DNA of 64,000 nt from Macrotis lagotis (GCF_037893015.1 NC_133658.1:59425818-59489817), one strand, 5' to 3'; positions 20,839 through 32,529 are shown, counted from the stretch's first letter. Translations and numbers: made by a program. Notes: generated by a model from the letters alone, not told the origin.

Positions 20839-20960
20839 AAAGTAGAGAAGAGAAGGGAAGAAGGGAAGGGAAGAGGAGGGGGAGAAAGAAGAAGAGAAAG
20901 AAGGAAAGGAAGGAAGTAGAGGGAGAGGAAGAAAGAGGAGTAGAGAAGGGAAAGGAACAA
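20839..20960. repeat. Purine-rich (GGAA/GAGA)n tract
   Basis: About 120 bp of almost pure A/G, ending just before an L2-like segment. The basic/glutamate-rich frame here is a low-complexity artefact. Confidence 0.9.
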
Positions 20961-20961
20961 G

Positions 20962-21200
20962 GATTTATTAATTACTTACTATGGACTAATTACTGTACTA
21001 AGTGTTTAATAAATATCTCATTTGATGAGTAGATAGAAGATTAAGGACTTATTGTATATCATGCAATATGCTAAATTCTGGGAATAAAAAGGCAGGTTAA
21101 CAAACATGTCTGTCTTCAAGCAGCTTATATTCTAATAGGAGAAGACAACTCATAAGAGGGAACCAGAAAGGGATTGGGGACTTTCTAGGAAGAATATGGA
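20962..21200 (-). repeat. L2 3' ends, antisense (two partial copies)
   Basis: GGATTTATTAATTACTTACTATGG with CTGTACTAAGTGTTTAATAA is one terminus; GGACTTATTGTATATCATGC, AATATGCTAAATTCTGGG and CTTCAAGCAGCTTATATTCTAATAGG form a second. Two tandem partial insertions or an internal duplication. Confidence 0.6.
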
Positions 21201-21229
21201 AAAGCCTAGAGTCAGGAGTCGAACTGAGA

Positions 21230-22345
21230 GAGAAGTGAGCCTGGCTGATCTGGGCATCTCTTCAAAATTTTGAGAACAGGTATGTTTTCCCTAAGTCTTA
21301 TCTTCTGTTGGTTCAATACCCTTGGATCTTCAACTTGACCTCACATGGTATGATCTTAAGGCCCTTTCCCCTCCTGGTCACCATCCTCTGCAAGCTTTCC
21401 ATTTCCTCTATGTCTTTCTTTCTTTTTTTATGCACATCTTTTTTTTTTATTAAAGATTTTATTTATTTTGGGTCTTACAATTTTCCCCCCAATCTTACTT
21501 CTCTCCCCCACAGAAGGTAATTTGCCAGTCTTTACATTGTTTCCATGTTGTACATTGATCCAAATTGAATGTGATGAGAGAGAAATCAAATCCTTAAGGA
21601 AGAAACATAAAGTATAAGAGATAGCAAGATCAGACAATAAGATATCAAGGTTTTTCCCCTAAATTTAAGGTAATAGTCCTTGGTCTTTGTTTAAACTTCA
21701 CAGTTCTTTCTCTGGATACAGATGCTATTCTCCATTGCAGAGAGCCCCAAATTGTCCCTGATTGCTGCACTGATGGAATGAGCGAGTTCTGCAAGGTTGA
21801 ACATCACCCCCATGTTGCTGTTAGGGTGTACAATGTTTTTCTGGTTCTGCTCATCTCACTCAGGATCAGTTCATGCAAATCCCTCCAGGCTTCCCTGAAT
21901 TTCCATCCCTCCTGGTTTCTAATAGAACAATAGTATTCCATGTATGTCTTTCTTAAAAGAGAAAGAAAGACTCAGGATGTGGTCTGAGCAAGGCAATGGA
22001 AAATGGGGTTATTTCCCTGGTCCTTGACTCTAAGTCTTTTTAAATACAGTCTAAGGTTAAATATCCTCCTTTCAGTGATATAACACACTACTGTCATATA
22101 TTAAACTTGAAATTCATTAAAATTCCCAGATATCTTTCAGTCAAACTGATGTCTAGTCATCTCTTTTCTATTTTGCACTAATGAAGTTACATTTGAATCC
22201 AAATGGAATGCTTTAGATTTATCCCCATTAAATTTTATTGTATTGGATTCAACCTAATATTTTAGACTGTTGAGATTCTTTTGGATCATCTAGAATGTTA
22301 GCTGTCCTTCTCAGCTTTGTGTCATCTGTCAACTTAATAAATTTT
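21230..22345 (-). repeat. L3/CR1 LINE, antisense, split by L1
   Basis: Complement of the CR1-clade reverse-transcriptase C-terminal region and 3' end. Left part (21230-21408): TTGGATCTTCAACTTGACC, ATGGTATGATCTTAAGGCCC, GGTCACCATCCTCTGCAAGC. Right part (21955-22345): CAGGATGTGGTCTGAGCAAGG, GTTATTTCCCTGGTCC, CCAGATATCTTTCAGTC, TTGTGTCATCTGTCAACTTAATAA. All frames are broken. Confidence 0.82.
21421..21942 (-). repeat. L1 3' end, antisense, with 12-bp target-site duplication
   Basis: Complement of a marsupial L1 subfamily: TTACAATTTTCCCCCCAATC, CACAGAAGGTAATTTGCC, AATAGTCCTTGGTCTTTG, CACTCAGGATCAGTTCATG. A direct repeat TATGTCTTTCTT lies at 21409-21420 and 21943-21954, within the L3 it interrupts. 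A related copy is at 56856-57360. Confidence 0.9.
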
Positions 22346-22414
22346 AGTCTTTGTCATCTTAGTATGGAGATAAAATCAATATAGAGGAAAGAAAACAATA
22401 TTAGACAAAAAGAT

Positions 22415-22671
22415 ATCTGGTATCATGGGAAGGGCACTGGACTTGATTTCTAATCCCAGTTCTTCCCAAATCCCAGAATTCCAGAATTTGAATGGAATAT
22501 ACCTATTCCTTGATTATAGATGAAAAAGAACCCCTCCCTCCCCCTGTAACACATTTAGATTGCTAGGTCTTTGACAAATCATGTTCCCTATTTGTTTTAA
22601 TTTCTTCATATATAAAATGAGGAGAAATGGATTTTGGGGTCTTCATAGTGCCTTCTAATTCAGAATATAGC
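22415..22671 (+). repeat. Old MIR/SINE remnant
   Basis: AAGGGCACTGGACTTGATTTC at the head, TCCCTATTTGTTTTAATTTC and AAAATGAGGAGAAATGG in the CORE-like part. Weak, with a non-matching middle. Confidence 0.4.
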
Positions 22672-22945
22672 TAAGTAGTGCCACGATGCACAGAGTCCTG
22701 GCCCTTTAGTCATGAAGACCTGGATTCAAATCTAGCCTTAGATTTCCTAACAAGTTCACTTGCTATTCATCTGTCTCCATTTTCTCATCTGTAAAAAGTG
22801 GGCATAGTAGTATCTGCCTCCCAGGATTGTTGAAAGGAACAAATGAAATGTTTGTAAAGTGCTCGGCATCATGCCCAGGGCATAACAGGTACCATATAAA
22901 TGATAGCTGATGTGGTTTTGTCGTTGTTGTTGTTGCTAAAAGTTG
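22672..22945 (+). repeat. CORE-SINE (MIR-like), nearly full length
   Basis: AGTAGTGCCACGATGCACAG, GGATTCAAATCTAGCC, CCATTTTCTCATCTGTAAAA, GCCTCCCAGGATTGTTG, ATGTTTGTAAAGTGCTCGGC and a GTTGTTGTTG end. Confidence 0.78.
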
Positions 22946-24410
22946 GGTACTAATAAGGGAATGAGATACCAGTTGAATCAGTTTTGATATAGGTTGGCAT
23001 AGATGTCAAGAAAGAATGAGAGCATAAGGGTTTTCTAGGGAGGGTCCCCAGGGCTGGGAGATCATAAGCCTGTGAGTTAGGGGAGGGAAAATGTTAGGTT
23101 AGAGGAAAGGAACTTGAATGTGATAAATTCTTATTACAAAGTCCCCTCTCTCCCAGTACCAAGTCACTTCCCAGATGGTATCCATTGTGTACAAAAATTA
23201 AAAATAGTACATGCATTGTGAGTCATATTCATAATAGAACTAGAAAGAAAAGAATTCACCTTATTGATTATTCACCAAAATGTCCCTTTCATGTTTCAGC
23301 ATATAACAGATTGGGGAGGAAAAAAATTGGATGAGTTTTCCCCCCATATTATTCAAGGTCAACCATGGTTCTTTTTTCATTGAAGAAGTTCTAGGGAGCC
23401 TCAAGAAGAATAGCAAGAGTTAGACAGAGAACTCAGGGGATTGAATGCCTCCTTTCTTGGAGGTAAGATAACGTTTGTCTTTCTCTTGTGCACTTCTTTG
23501 GTATTCTGAAGAATCTGTGATTCCATCAACAACAGGACTCCCACCAGTGGTGTGGATTCCAGCCCATCCATGACTTATTTTCTTGTCCTTATCTTCCCAG
23601 AGGTGCTCCTAATGTGCAGGAATCCTTCTAGATCTTTTAAGACTATGGAGGAGTACACAGATTGACCATCCATCATTACTCACTCTCATAGAATGACTAG
23701 ACTACCTCCTTTATGAGTCTCTGCCTTTTTTAATGACATCTTTAACACTGCAGTATTTTGTTGAAAATTGTTGAAGTCTTCTTACCCCACCATGTGCTTC
23801 TTCCTCACCTTTTGAATGATCTGCAACAGAAATTATTTGAGAATTTTGGTATTCAATGATTGTTAACCATATAGCACCACTGGAAGAATACTGATGTTCA
23901 AAAGATGCCCCCTTTTTGAGGAGAAATTTGGAATCATTAAAAACATGACATGCTTTCTCAGATTTTTCTTCCTTTTCTTCAATTTGGGGCCTAATTAATT
24001 GTTCCACTTCAATGTCTATTGAAGATATGTTACTGATGATTTGCTCATCCAACTATATATCATGGTCTGGACAATAAGTATTTTTCATCTATTTGGTTTG
24101 ATCTCTGAGGATGGTTAAGCTGAATTATTTTGAATGAATAAGAATCTCATTTGGGGAAGATCTTCAACATGCTGGGAATTAAAATAAATCAAGGCAGTAG
24201 GAAATTTCGTTTCTATTTGGATTTTTTTGTAGATATCTTAACTGAGAATGCCATTTGATATAAGTTATATCTCGGTTGCATCTTTCCTGGGATCTCAAAT
24301 GATTTTTAGCAAACATGGAATATACCTTGTTGGATATTAGTCTGCAAGGTAAAATTTTGCTCCAATCAAAGTTTTTAGTAGTCAACACACATAAAACACA
24401 GTAGAACTCT
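22946..24410. other. Unassigned, about 1.45 kb
   Basis: No repeat recognised. The minus strand has an open frame at 24052-23711 (113 codons, acidic, containing EVEQLIRPQIEEKEEK) and a further mostly open stretch to about 23460. No start context, splice sites or domain support a gene. It may be an unrecognised decayed element. Confidence 0.35.
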
Positions 24411-24446
24411 GTGTGTGTATGTGTGTGTGTGTTTGTGCATGTGTTT
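24411..24446. repeat. (TG)n microsatellite, interrupted
   Basis: TGTG runs broken by TATG, TTTG and CATG. Confidence 0.9.
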
Positions 24447-24559
24447 GCCATTCTCCTGTGTTCTTGTCTACGTGAGTCTCTAGAAATAATGAGACTGACC
24501 AATGCCCTGAGGAAAATGGAGAGAAGACTAGAAAGACATTATGACTAGGGGTTGAGATT

Positions 24560-25345
24560 CAAGTAAAATCAAGTAGAATTTAATAAGGTTCCACTATGTG
24601 CCAGAAATCATTGAAAGCACTGGAGATACTTAGAAAGACAAAACCAGTCATTTTCCTAAAGACCTTACCATTTAATCAGGAAACATTTACCCAACAATGA
24701 ACAAAAATGCTATGTACAGGATAACTTGGGGAATAGTCTCATAAAGAAAGCTCTGGTATTAAAAGGATCATGAAAGTTTTCTTCCAGAAAATAAGCTTTT
24801 ATCTGGGATCTGAAGAAAGTCAATTAATCTAGAAGATAGAGATGAGGAGGAGAATTCCAGGTATTGAGATAACTAAATGAAAATGGTATGTGAGGAACAA
24901 TGAGGAAGTCAATGTCATTGGTTTCCAAGGTTGCATCATGGGAGGGGGAGAGAAGATACAAGAAGACTGGGAAAGGATTAAGAGCTTAGATTTGAAGGAC
25001 TTCAAAAGTCAAGCAGAATGTTTTATATTTGATCCTGGAGATAAAAGAAGAACATTGGAATTTATTGAGTAGGATGTTGACATACTAAAACTATGCATTA
25101 AGAAAATCCATTTGATAGCTCTGAGGAAGAGACATAAGACAGAGATATAAAATTACTGGTTGATTGCAGTAGTCTAGATGTGAGGTAACAAGAACCTTCA
25201 CTAGCTCTGGTTGCAAAATCAGAGAGCATGTTGTAAAAGCAGAATCAACAAGATTTGGCAACCCACTGGATGTGGGTGAGAGAGAATGAAGTAAAGAATG
25301 ACACCTTGATTGTGAACTTTGCTAATTTCATGGATAATAGTGGCC
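24560..25345 (-). repeat. L2 LINE 3' region, antisense, about 0.8 kb
   Basis: From the L2 terminus (GGTTCCACTATGTGCCAG, AAAGCACTGGAGATACTTAG) into the ORF2 C-terminal region (ATTTGATCCTGGAGATAAAAG, TTGATTGCAGTAGTCTAGATG, ACAAGATTTGGCAACCCACTGG). The plus-strand frame at 24890-25072 lies on the complement and is not a gene. Confidence 0.8.
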
Positions 25346-25794
25346 TTTCTCACTGTTTTATAAGGTGATCCTATTCATAATCTTCTATTTTCCTCCCTTG
25401 AAATATTATTATAAAGAAATATATAATTATAAATAAGTTTTGTCCTTGGATACCATATCTTGTATTTGGCAGGATTAAATGTTTGAATAAGATGGCTTTT
25501 AGATATTTTTGACTTCAGTGTTGTGACCATGTATTTATACTAGTTAAACTTCTTTGTGAAAGGGTGCTAGTCTCTGTCAATTTCTATTCTTTTATCCATT
25601 TTTTACTTCCCCTATAACAACTTATTCAAATAGGTCAGGATAAAGTTATATGAATTATATACCATAACTTCTTATTCACTTATGTCCTCTTATATTATAA
25701 CTATATTTTTGTGCAATGGTCAACCTCCCTATTTGCCACAAGGAGGCTACTATGAACTTAATTTAAGGATAATAGATTTATAGCTAGATGGAAT
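25346..25794. other. AT-rich unassigned sequence
   Basis: Nothing recognised. Confidence 0.35.
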
Positions 25795-26130
25795 CTCAAA
25801 AGTCACTAACTGTCCTGAGCCTAATTTTCCTTGTCTGAAAAAGGAGTTTGACTCTATGGTCTTTGAAATTTCCCCCAGCTCTAAGTATATGCTACTATGA
25901 ATAATTCAAATTCCATTCTTTTACAAATGAGGGAAATGGGATAAAGTAACATATTAAGGTTCACCCATATAGCAAGGAGCAGCAATGGGATCGTCATTCA
26001 TATCCTCTGATACCAAATCCTTCCCATTATTCCATCTGTCTCTCCAGTACCTTGGGGCTTCTCTCTTGCACCCCAGGACCTAGCACAAAATTTAAACATA
26101 GACAATTAAATGTCTTTTGAATGTGTAAAT
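25795..26130. repeat. Fragments of SINE (+), MIR (-) and L2 (+)
   Basis: 25795-25905 is a plus-strand SINE tail (TCCTTGTCTGAAAAAGGAG, CCCCCAGCTCTAAGTATATG). 25905-26035 resembles antisense MIR (TTTTACAAATGAGGG, GGAGCAGCAATGGGATCG). 26040-26130 resembles an L2 terminus (CCAGGACCTAGCACAAAAT). All are short and diverged. Confidence 0.45.
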
Positions 26131-26489
26131 AATTCAAATGAATTAATTAAATATTAAAAGCCATTCAACAGGAAGTCTAAAAAGTGATTCAGTTCAATTC
26201 CTGTTATATCAGTAAGTATCCATTTTACCATTAAATTCTTGAAGAATGTCACAACTTTACCACATGCTGTGTGCTATGTCATAATAATAATTTTTTTTGT
26301 AGTCAAATGAGGAAGTTTAAAAAAACTAAGCAAGATCAATGTAATTTTCTTTTCAGTAAGTAAATGTTTTATGTTTTTAGGATGTGATTTAGCATTTCTA
26401 AATAAACAACCAAATCATTCACAAAGTGACATGAGAAACTCTCATCAGCCCCTTGTTCCATTCTCTTCTCTTCTCATCCCAAGAACAAG
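26131..26489. other. AT-rich unassigned sequence
   Basis: Nothing recognised. Confidence 0.3.
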
Positions 26490-26815
26490 GAAGTGTATTT
26501 AATGGTGCTAAAGATACAAAACCAAAATGAAACAGCATCTACCTCCAAATAATTCATATTTCTACTGGAGATTGTAAGAATGGGGTAATAACATATATAC
26601 AAACAAGTAAATGCAAATATACAAAGTAATTTCATAAGAGAAAAAAATACTTGTAATTGGAGAAAAATTGGGGCCAAAATTAGAAAATATCTTGTGTGGA
26701 AAGTGGTTTGTGATCTGAACTATGAAAAAAAATCCTTTTTTTTCTCCCTGGGGGATTAGTTAAAATCAAGAACAAGGTGAGTTTTGAAAGGGAAAAGTCA
26801 GAGAGAAACGAGCAT
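26490..26815 (-). repeat. L2 3' region, antisense
   Basis: AATGGTGCTAAAGATACAAAAC, CATATATACAAACAAGTAAATG and GTGAGTTTTGAAAGGGAAAAG are in the order of the antisense L2 3' UTR; weakly conserved. Confidence 0.5.
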
Positions 26816-27299
26816 TTCTGTACAGAGTCAAGGATCTCTGTACTGGTAGCAGCATAGTATCCTTTGCAGTGGGAAACAGATAAGAGCCCAATCATCGGGG
26901 GAATGCTTAGCATTCTCAGTCTGATACTAAAATTTTTGGACTTCTTCTGTATAAGTGTGATGGAAGGTTCTTTTCTCTACTTCAGAGCATGTACAAATGT
27001 TCTAAAATTGTCTCATTTCTGTTTTACCAAAGAGGTACCTTGAGATCCCCTGCTGAGCCAGATTTGTCCATTGTAAAGGCCTGCATTAGTTTCTCTCCCT
27101 GTCTGTGTTCCAGTGAGGATGCTGAACTTGAATGGAGACTCAAGATAACTGCATTAGAAGAATTTCATAATTCTTCAAGGTCAGATCCCCTAGAACCCTG
27201 AGAAGGAGATGCAGTTGCTCTCTGAGGACACAACTTGAAACTAAAAGTAGCAGTTGAGATATGGACCCCCAAAGTTCTTTGTGATCTAAAAACAGAATA
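26816..27299. other. Unassigned
   Basis: About 480 bp with no recognised feature. Confidence 0.35.
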
Positions 27300-27630
27300 G
27301 CTCTTCCTGGAGGAAACCTCAGGGGTCATCTTGTCATTCAAATTTTATTTTTTTTTTAGGTTTGTGCAAGGCAAATGGGGTTAAGTGGCTTGCCCAAGGC
27401 CACACAGCTAGGTCATTATTAAGTGTCTGAGGCTGGATTTGAACCAAGGTACTCCTGACTCCAGGACTGGTGCTCTATCCACTGCACCACCTAGCTGCCC
27501 TATCTTGTCATTTATAGACACAGACACTGAGACTCAGAAGCTGAAGGACTTACCTGAGATCAACCAGGCAATAAGCATCAGAGTCAGGATTTGAACCCAG
27601 GTCTTCTGACCCATAGTTGGTTTAATGTAT
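27300..27630 (-). repeat. MIR (antisense) split by WSINE1
   Basis: 27300-27338 (GGAAACCTCAGGGGTCATC) and 27513-27630 (AGACACTGAGACTCAGAAGC, GTCAGGATTTGAACCCAGGTC) read as one antisense MIR once the SINE is removed. Confidence 0.65.
27339..27501 (-). repeat. WSINE1-like SINE with 11-bp target-site duplication
   Basis: Antisense copy: TTTTTTAGGTTTGTGCAAGG, TGGCTTGCCCAAGGCCACAC, GCACCACCTAGCTGCCC. A direct repeat ATCTTGTCATT lies at 27328-27338 and 27502-27512. Confidence 0.95.
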
Positions 27631-27654
27631 ATGAGTCAAAAGTACTTTGTAACA

Positions 27655-27755
27655 ACAGTTGACAGTTTCCTCCTTTATAAAATGAAGGGGCTGATTTAGA
27701 GGAACCCTAAAGCCTGTGCCAGCTCCAAATCCTGTGCTCCTAGGAATTTGGATAA
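27655..27755 (+). repeat. SINE 3' tail
   Basis: GACAGTTTCCTCCTTTATAAAATG and AGCCTGTGCCAGCTCC follow the 3' part of an old marsupial SINE. Confidence 0.45.
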
Positions 27756-28454
27756 TATAGTACTGTATTTAAACCTGGTGACTTCCTGGTCCCATCAGAC
27801 AAGCTCCCTACAATTGGACAATGATTACCACCCAGAAGCATCGGGGGTCCCAATGATCTCCATTTGCTTGTAGAGGGAGAAATCTTTGTCTGACACCTGT
27901 TAACCCTTCTTTCTTGTTCAGATCTGGTTTTAAATCACCAAACTGCCTAAGATTTGTGTTCTAAAAAGCTGGGCATGTGTCTATACTCACTGTGTCAATA
28001 CAAGAGACAATACTTTTCAGTGCTGCTCAAGAACTCTGCCACAAATTCCACCCTTTCAGAGATGTCGCTTAGCATTGGCAGTCTTGAAAAACTCGAGATT
28101 TCAAATGGAAAATTGAAACCACACTCTTTAGAGGGTGCAGCTATTTGCCACTGGAAGGTGTTCCTTATAAACAAAGTAATACAAACCATATTGCTCCTTC
28201 TTCATCTCTTCATTCTTTCCGCTCCTCATTCTCTCCGACTTGTTGCACCAGGCAACTGACCATGGGTGAGATGTCAAAATAGAGAGGGCGTTGTAGGCAC
28301 AGCTCCAGTTAGCTGGACACCAACTGCCTGTCGTCTTGAGCTCAACCCTGATGGCTCAAGTGAAATGATTTCATGAACACGCCCAGATCAGGCCACAGCT
28401 GGTGAAATTGCTCTACCCTAAACTGGCCTCATGGGTAGACTGAGTAGATAGAAA
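27756..28454. other. Unassigned, about 700 bp
   Basis: No repeat recognised. It contains several CpGs (28057-28100, 28285-28340, 28375-28385). The plus-strand frame 27954-28259 has no domain and is contradicted by an overlapping minus-strand frame. Confidence 0.35.
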
Positions 28455-28800
28455 ACAAGGTGATGTGATAATAAGGACCACTGGACTAGGAGTGCCCATA
28501 TCTGGGTTGGAGTCCCACTTGAGTCACTTAATTATTGGGTCATCTAGGTCCCCTTACTCTCAGTTTCATTACCTGTAAAATAGGATCTCTATCCCCTTAG
28601 TTTCAATTTCCTCATCTATTCTAGCTACCATTCAGAGATCAAATATATAACTGTGCCAAGGTTATATAGTAGATAGAGAGCTGACCTCAAAGCAGGAAGA
28701 TCAGAATTTCAGGTTCTGCTCTGACCTATACTACCTATATGACAATAGACAGATTATTTAATTTCTAAGAAATGTAGTCAGGCAACTCTCTAAGATCATA
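28455..28800 (+). repeat. Two old MIR/CORE-SINE remnants in tandem
   Basis: 28455-28610: GGACCACTGGACTAGGAGTG, TCAGTTTCATTACCTGTAAAATAGG. 28650-28800: GATAGAGAGCTGACCTCAAAG, CAGGAAGATCAGAATTTCAGG. Both sense, both much decayed. Confidence 0.5.
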
Positions 28801-29000
28801 GGTTTCTGAGAAGGTCCTGACATGCATTGAGAAAAGGAGTCATTTGGAAATTTCTGACATCAATGGAATTGTAGGTCCAGACCCTACTACATAAGGACAA
28901 AAAGAATCCCCTCTCCCTCCCCAAACCTATCTGTATATCCATTGTAGGGTTACTTCTTTGGGTTTCTTTGGAAAGATCTTCTGTTTTCAAGTATACTAAT

Positions 29001-29030
29001 ACAAATACAAATACAAATACAAAATACAAA
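29001..29030. repeat. (ACAAAT)n short tandem repeat
   Basis: Four to five six-base units, one with an extra A. Confidence 0.9.
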
Positions 29031-29054
29031 TAGACATTCCACTTCTTGATGAGT

Positions 29055-29420
29055 CAGCTATTATGCTTTTATTGAACATTTAATATGTATTAGACACTCT
29101 GTTAAATGCTGGAAATACAAAGAAAGACTAAAAAAAGTTAGGGAATTATGGGTATGGAATACTCTATATGTCAAATTTTTGGGACATGCTGGTTAATTTT
29201 GCTGAACTGATTTTTTTCCCCCTTTTTAAAAATTCTTTTTTATAAGGGCTGACATAATGGCAAAGGAGGAGAGATATAATTAAACATTTATTAAGTGTTT
29301 ACTATAGGCAAAGCACTGGGCCTTAGTCTCCCACTGTGGATATAAATTGAAAGCAAGCCAAACCTGTTCTCATGAAACGTCTATTCTAATGGAGGAGAAA
29401 ACAGACATGGAAGCTGTTAG
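29055..29420 (-). repeat. L2 3' ends, antisense (two partial copies)
   Basis: 29055-29135: TTTTATTGAACATTTAATATG, TTAAATGCTGGAAATACAAAG. 29280-29420: ACATTTATTAAGTGTTTAC, AAAGCACTGGGCCTTAG, CTATTCTAATGGAGGAG. Confidence 0.6.
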
Positions 29421-29639
29421 GTCAGATGGCAAAATTTCTTGGTCCTTAGAATGCAGCAACAAAGCTCTCATCTTTATTATCATCTCCACTGATAAAATCA
29501 TATCAGTTTTTGATGTTAAACCACTTGACAATGTCAAGGATATATTCAGAAATGCAGATGATGTAGAAACAAAATATTTCAATACCAACTTAAGCAGAAA
29601 CAAACAAATGAATGAGTAAATACATAAATATAAAAAACA

Positions 29640-29693
29640 TAAAGATGGATGGATTGATGACAAATGATGAATAGATAGGTAGATGGATGGATG

Positions 29694-29747
<54 letters not shown>
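29640..29747. repeat. (GATG)n followed by (GA)n
   Basis: A GATG/GATA array (29643-29698) passes straight into an uninterrupted GA tract of about 46 bp. Confidence 0.95.
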
Positions 29748-29749
<2 letters not shown>

Positions 29750-30129
29750 TAAAGTTTCTTAGTTTAGTAGTAAACTATATGTCTGGGGTCAGAGGACCAA
29801 CCTTGAACAAGATGACTTCCCTAAATGGAAAAAAATCTCCAGTCAGCAGTTCCAAAAGTTCGCTATTAGGTTTGTTCCAAGGTGATGAATTTTTTGGCCA
29901 AAACAACTCTCTGGAGACCAACCACTACTTCAGAGAGGTGTCGTAAGCTACAAATTTGGAGAGGGTAAACCCTTCCAAGAAATTACAGATCCTTGAAAGA
30001 CTTATGTATGTATACGGCACTATTATTCTTCTCAAAGTCAGGCACCCTTCCCCCTTCCTAACCTTAATCCCCATTCCCATTCTTCTCCTCCTTTCCTCCA
30101 GTCTCAAAAACTAGATAATACAGCACCGT
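29750..30129. other. Unassigned
   Basis: No recognised feature; overlapping short frames on both strands. Confidence 0.3.
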
Positions 30130-30515
30130 TCTCCCTGGATTCCACTCTTGACTCTCTGGACTTTTTTTTAATCTTGCCATGGTGGACTTCCTCCTCCTGG
30201 AAATTCATTCCCTTGATCTTTTTACACTGGAAATTTATTTCACCTCTCTGACTACTTTCTCTGATTGGTTGGTTTCTCCAAGGACCTGCATTTTAAGCAA
30301 AGTACCCAGGCCAGTCATGGTCCCCTTCTGACCTTCCTCTCCTGGCCTTCTAGACTTTTTCTAACAAGGTTCCCCCTCCCCTTCTTTTACAACTTCTCTC
30401 ATTAGAATGTAAGTTCCTTAAGGATAGGATCTGTCTTTCTGCTTTTATTTTCAGCACATAGTCCATTGCCTAGTACACAGTAAGCACATAATAAATGTTT
30501 ATGGACTAAGTCCTT
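30130..30515 (+). repeat. L2-like LINE 3' end
   Basis: Pyrimidine-rich 3' UTR-like stretch, then TTAGAATGTAAGTTCCTTAAGG, ATTTTCAGCACATAGTCC, TTGCCTAGTACACAGTAAGC and ACATAATAAATGTTT. Organisation resembles 440-895. Confidence 0.65.
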
Positions 30516-30984
30516 AGGCCCCACACTGACACATTTCCAGACACCTAACTTTGTCACGCTCCCCTCCTCCCTTCCCCTCTCCCATCCCTTATCGATTATT
30601 TGCTCCTATCCTCTTCGTTTTTTTTGAAGCAAGTATAACTCAGAGATGTAGATATGTCACAGAAAGGAGCTATAGAGTAAGATCATCAAGTCTACAGATA
30701 TCTAAGAGCAGAAAATATAGGCTGAGAAAATGTACAAGGACAGTTAGGTTCTTTCTCAACTTCCTTTCCTAATGCCTAATCTGTCTATTAACACTATAAT
30801 ATAGTGTGATGTTTTGCTACCCAAATGTTTCCAGAAAATGGAATTTTGCCTACATTGCAACAAGTCAGGGGTTAACTAGAGATAAATAGAATTATAAAAT
30901 TAAGCAGATTGCACAATATCTACCTAAATATTAGGAATTTTCCTAACTGGGACCTCAGTGCGGTTGAACTCATAGTTTAAATTA
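30516..30984. other. Unassigned
   Basis: About 470 bp with no recognised feature; a basic plus-strand frame (30551-30772) has no domain. Confidence 0.3.
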
Positions 30985-31165
30985 CCTAGGGGCAACTAGG
31001 TGATGCAATGAATAGAGCAAAAGCCCTGGAGTGGGGAGGATCTATGTTCAAATCTGGCCTCAGACACTAGCTGTGTGACCATGGTATGTCACTTAACACC
31101 ATTGCCCCACAAAAACAACAAAATAAATACACAAACAAGCAAATAAATAAATAAATAAAACTACC
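30985..31165 (+). repeat. tRNA-derived SINE with (AAAT)n tail
   Basis: GGCAACTAGGTGATGCAATG, TTCAAATCTGGCCTCAGAC, CTAGCTGTGTGACCATGG, CATTGCCCCACAAAAAC, then AAATAAATAAATAAA. Confidence 0.82.
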
Positions 31166-31925
31166 TAAAAATGAAGAGGAGGGAATGATGTGGACATTAT
31201 AGATTATATTGCTCTCTGGATTTAAATGAAATAATTATTATAACAAAATGCTATACATGCAAAATATTCATACATGACTACACTTAGACATCACTATAGC
31301 AATAAGTAAGACTTTTATTCTTGTTAGTTCCTTCCTGTATTGGAAGTTGGTTTTCCCCTTCCTTAGGGGAGTTAAGAATTCCCATGTACAATTCCAAGGA
31401 AGAGAAAGGAAAACCCCTAAAAGTAACCCAAGGCCAATTCGCTCAAAATTTGTCAGATAACTGGCATGGATTCTATATGTGTTTATTGTCCTTTCTTTTT
31501 TGCTTTCACTTCCCAAAACATCCCAGAAAGTCTCCACTTATTTCCCCAGTGCTAACTTCATAATTAAAGTATTCATCTGGGCCCCTATTTAGCTTTGCTA
31601 CTTAGAAATTGTTCTCATACCACTTGGTGTCATAGCTATGTCACCAGGGCACCATGTTGCCTTCTTATTCCATTCTCATTACTCTTATCCCTGTTAACCA
31701 AAGATTGTGCTCAAAGATTTCAAATCATAGATCTGGAAGTCAAGGGATCAGATAATATCGTAATCACCATCCTGCATATCCCACCCCACCCCCGTTCACC
31801 AAAAAAAAATTTGAAGTTCCCTAATATATGTTAAAGATGAGACTTTTCCTGTATCCTCTTTGGTCCTCTCCTCCAACAAAAAAGAAATCTGGGAAATTAT
31901 CTTTGGAGCTATCACACCAATCCCA
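31166..31925. other. Unassigned, about 760 bp
   Basis: Frames at 31321-31563 and 31595-31834 (plus) and 31268-31537 (minus) overlap one another and lack domains. Confidence 0.35.
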
Positions 31926-31942
31926 TCTGGACTGTAGATTTC

Positions 31943-32111
31943 TTTTTCTTTTTTTTTTTTTTTTTTTTTAGGTTTTTGCAAGGCAGATGGGGTTAAGTGG
32001 CTTGCCCAAGGCCACACAGCTAGGTAATTACTAAGTGTCTGAGACCGTATTTGAACCCAGGTACTCCTGACTCCAAGGCCAGTGCTTTATCCACTGCACC
32101 ACCTAGCTGCC
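31943..32111 (-). repeat. WSINE1-like SINE with 17-bp target-site duplication
   Basis: Antisense copy: long T tract, TTAGGTTTTTGCAAGGCAG, GGCTTGCCCAAGGCCACAC, TAGGTAATTACTAAGTG, and CACCACCTAGCTGCC. A perfect repeat TCTGGACTGTAGATTTC lies at 31926-31942 and 32112-32128. Confidence 0.96.
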
Positions 32112-32149
32112 TCTGGACTGTAGATTTCAATGCCTATAACATTCTTTAC

Positions 32150-32400
32150 AGGGGCAAAGATTTGGTACAGTGGATAAAATATCAGGCTTAGACTCAGGAA
32201 AACTCTTTATGAATTCAGTTCTGGTCTCAGACACTTACTAGCTATGTGACCTTGGGCAGTTTATCCCTGTTTGCCTCAGTTTTCTCATCTATCAAATGAA
32301 TTGGAGAAGGAAGTGACATACCACTCTGGTATTTTTGCCAAGAAAACCCTAAATGGGCCAAGAAGAGTCAGACATGACTGAAATGACCAAATAACAACCA
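32150..32400 (+). repeat. MAR1-like CORE-SINE
   Basis: GATTTGGTACAGTGGATAAAA, CTGGTCTCAGACACTTACTAGC, CTCAGTTTTCTCATCTATC, ACCACTCTGGTATTTTTGCC, GAAGAGTCAGACATGACTG. Confidence 0.82.
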
Positions 32401-32529
32401 AGCATCTTATACTCATTTCCAGCCAGTAGTACCAAAAAAATTCTTTTGTACCCAGAAATTGTATTGGTTTTCCTTTTTCTCTCTTTGGAGTGGCATGGGC
32501 AGGCAAATGAAGAAACGCAGATGGGTAGG

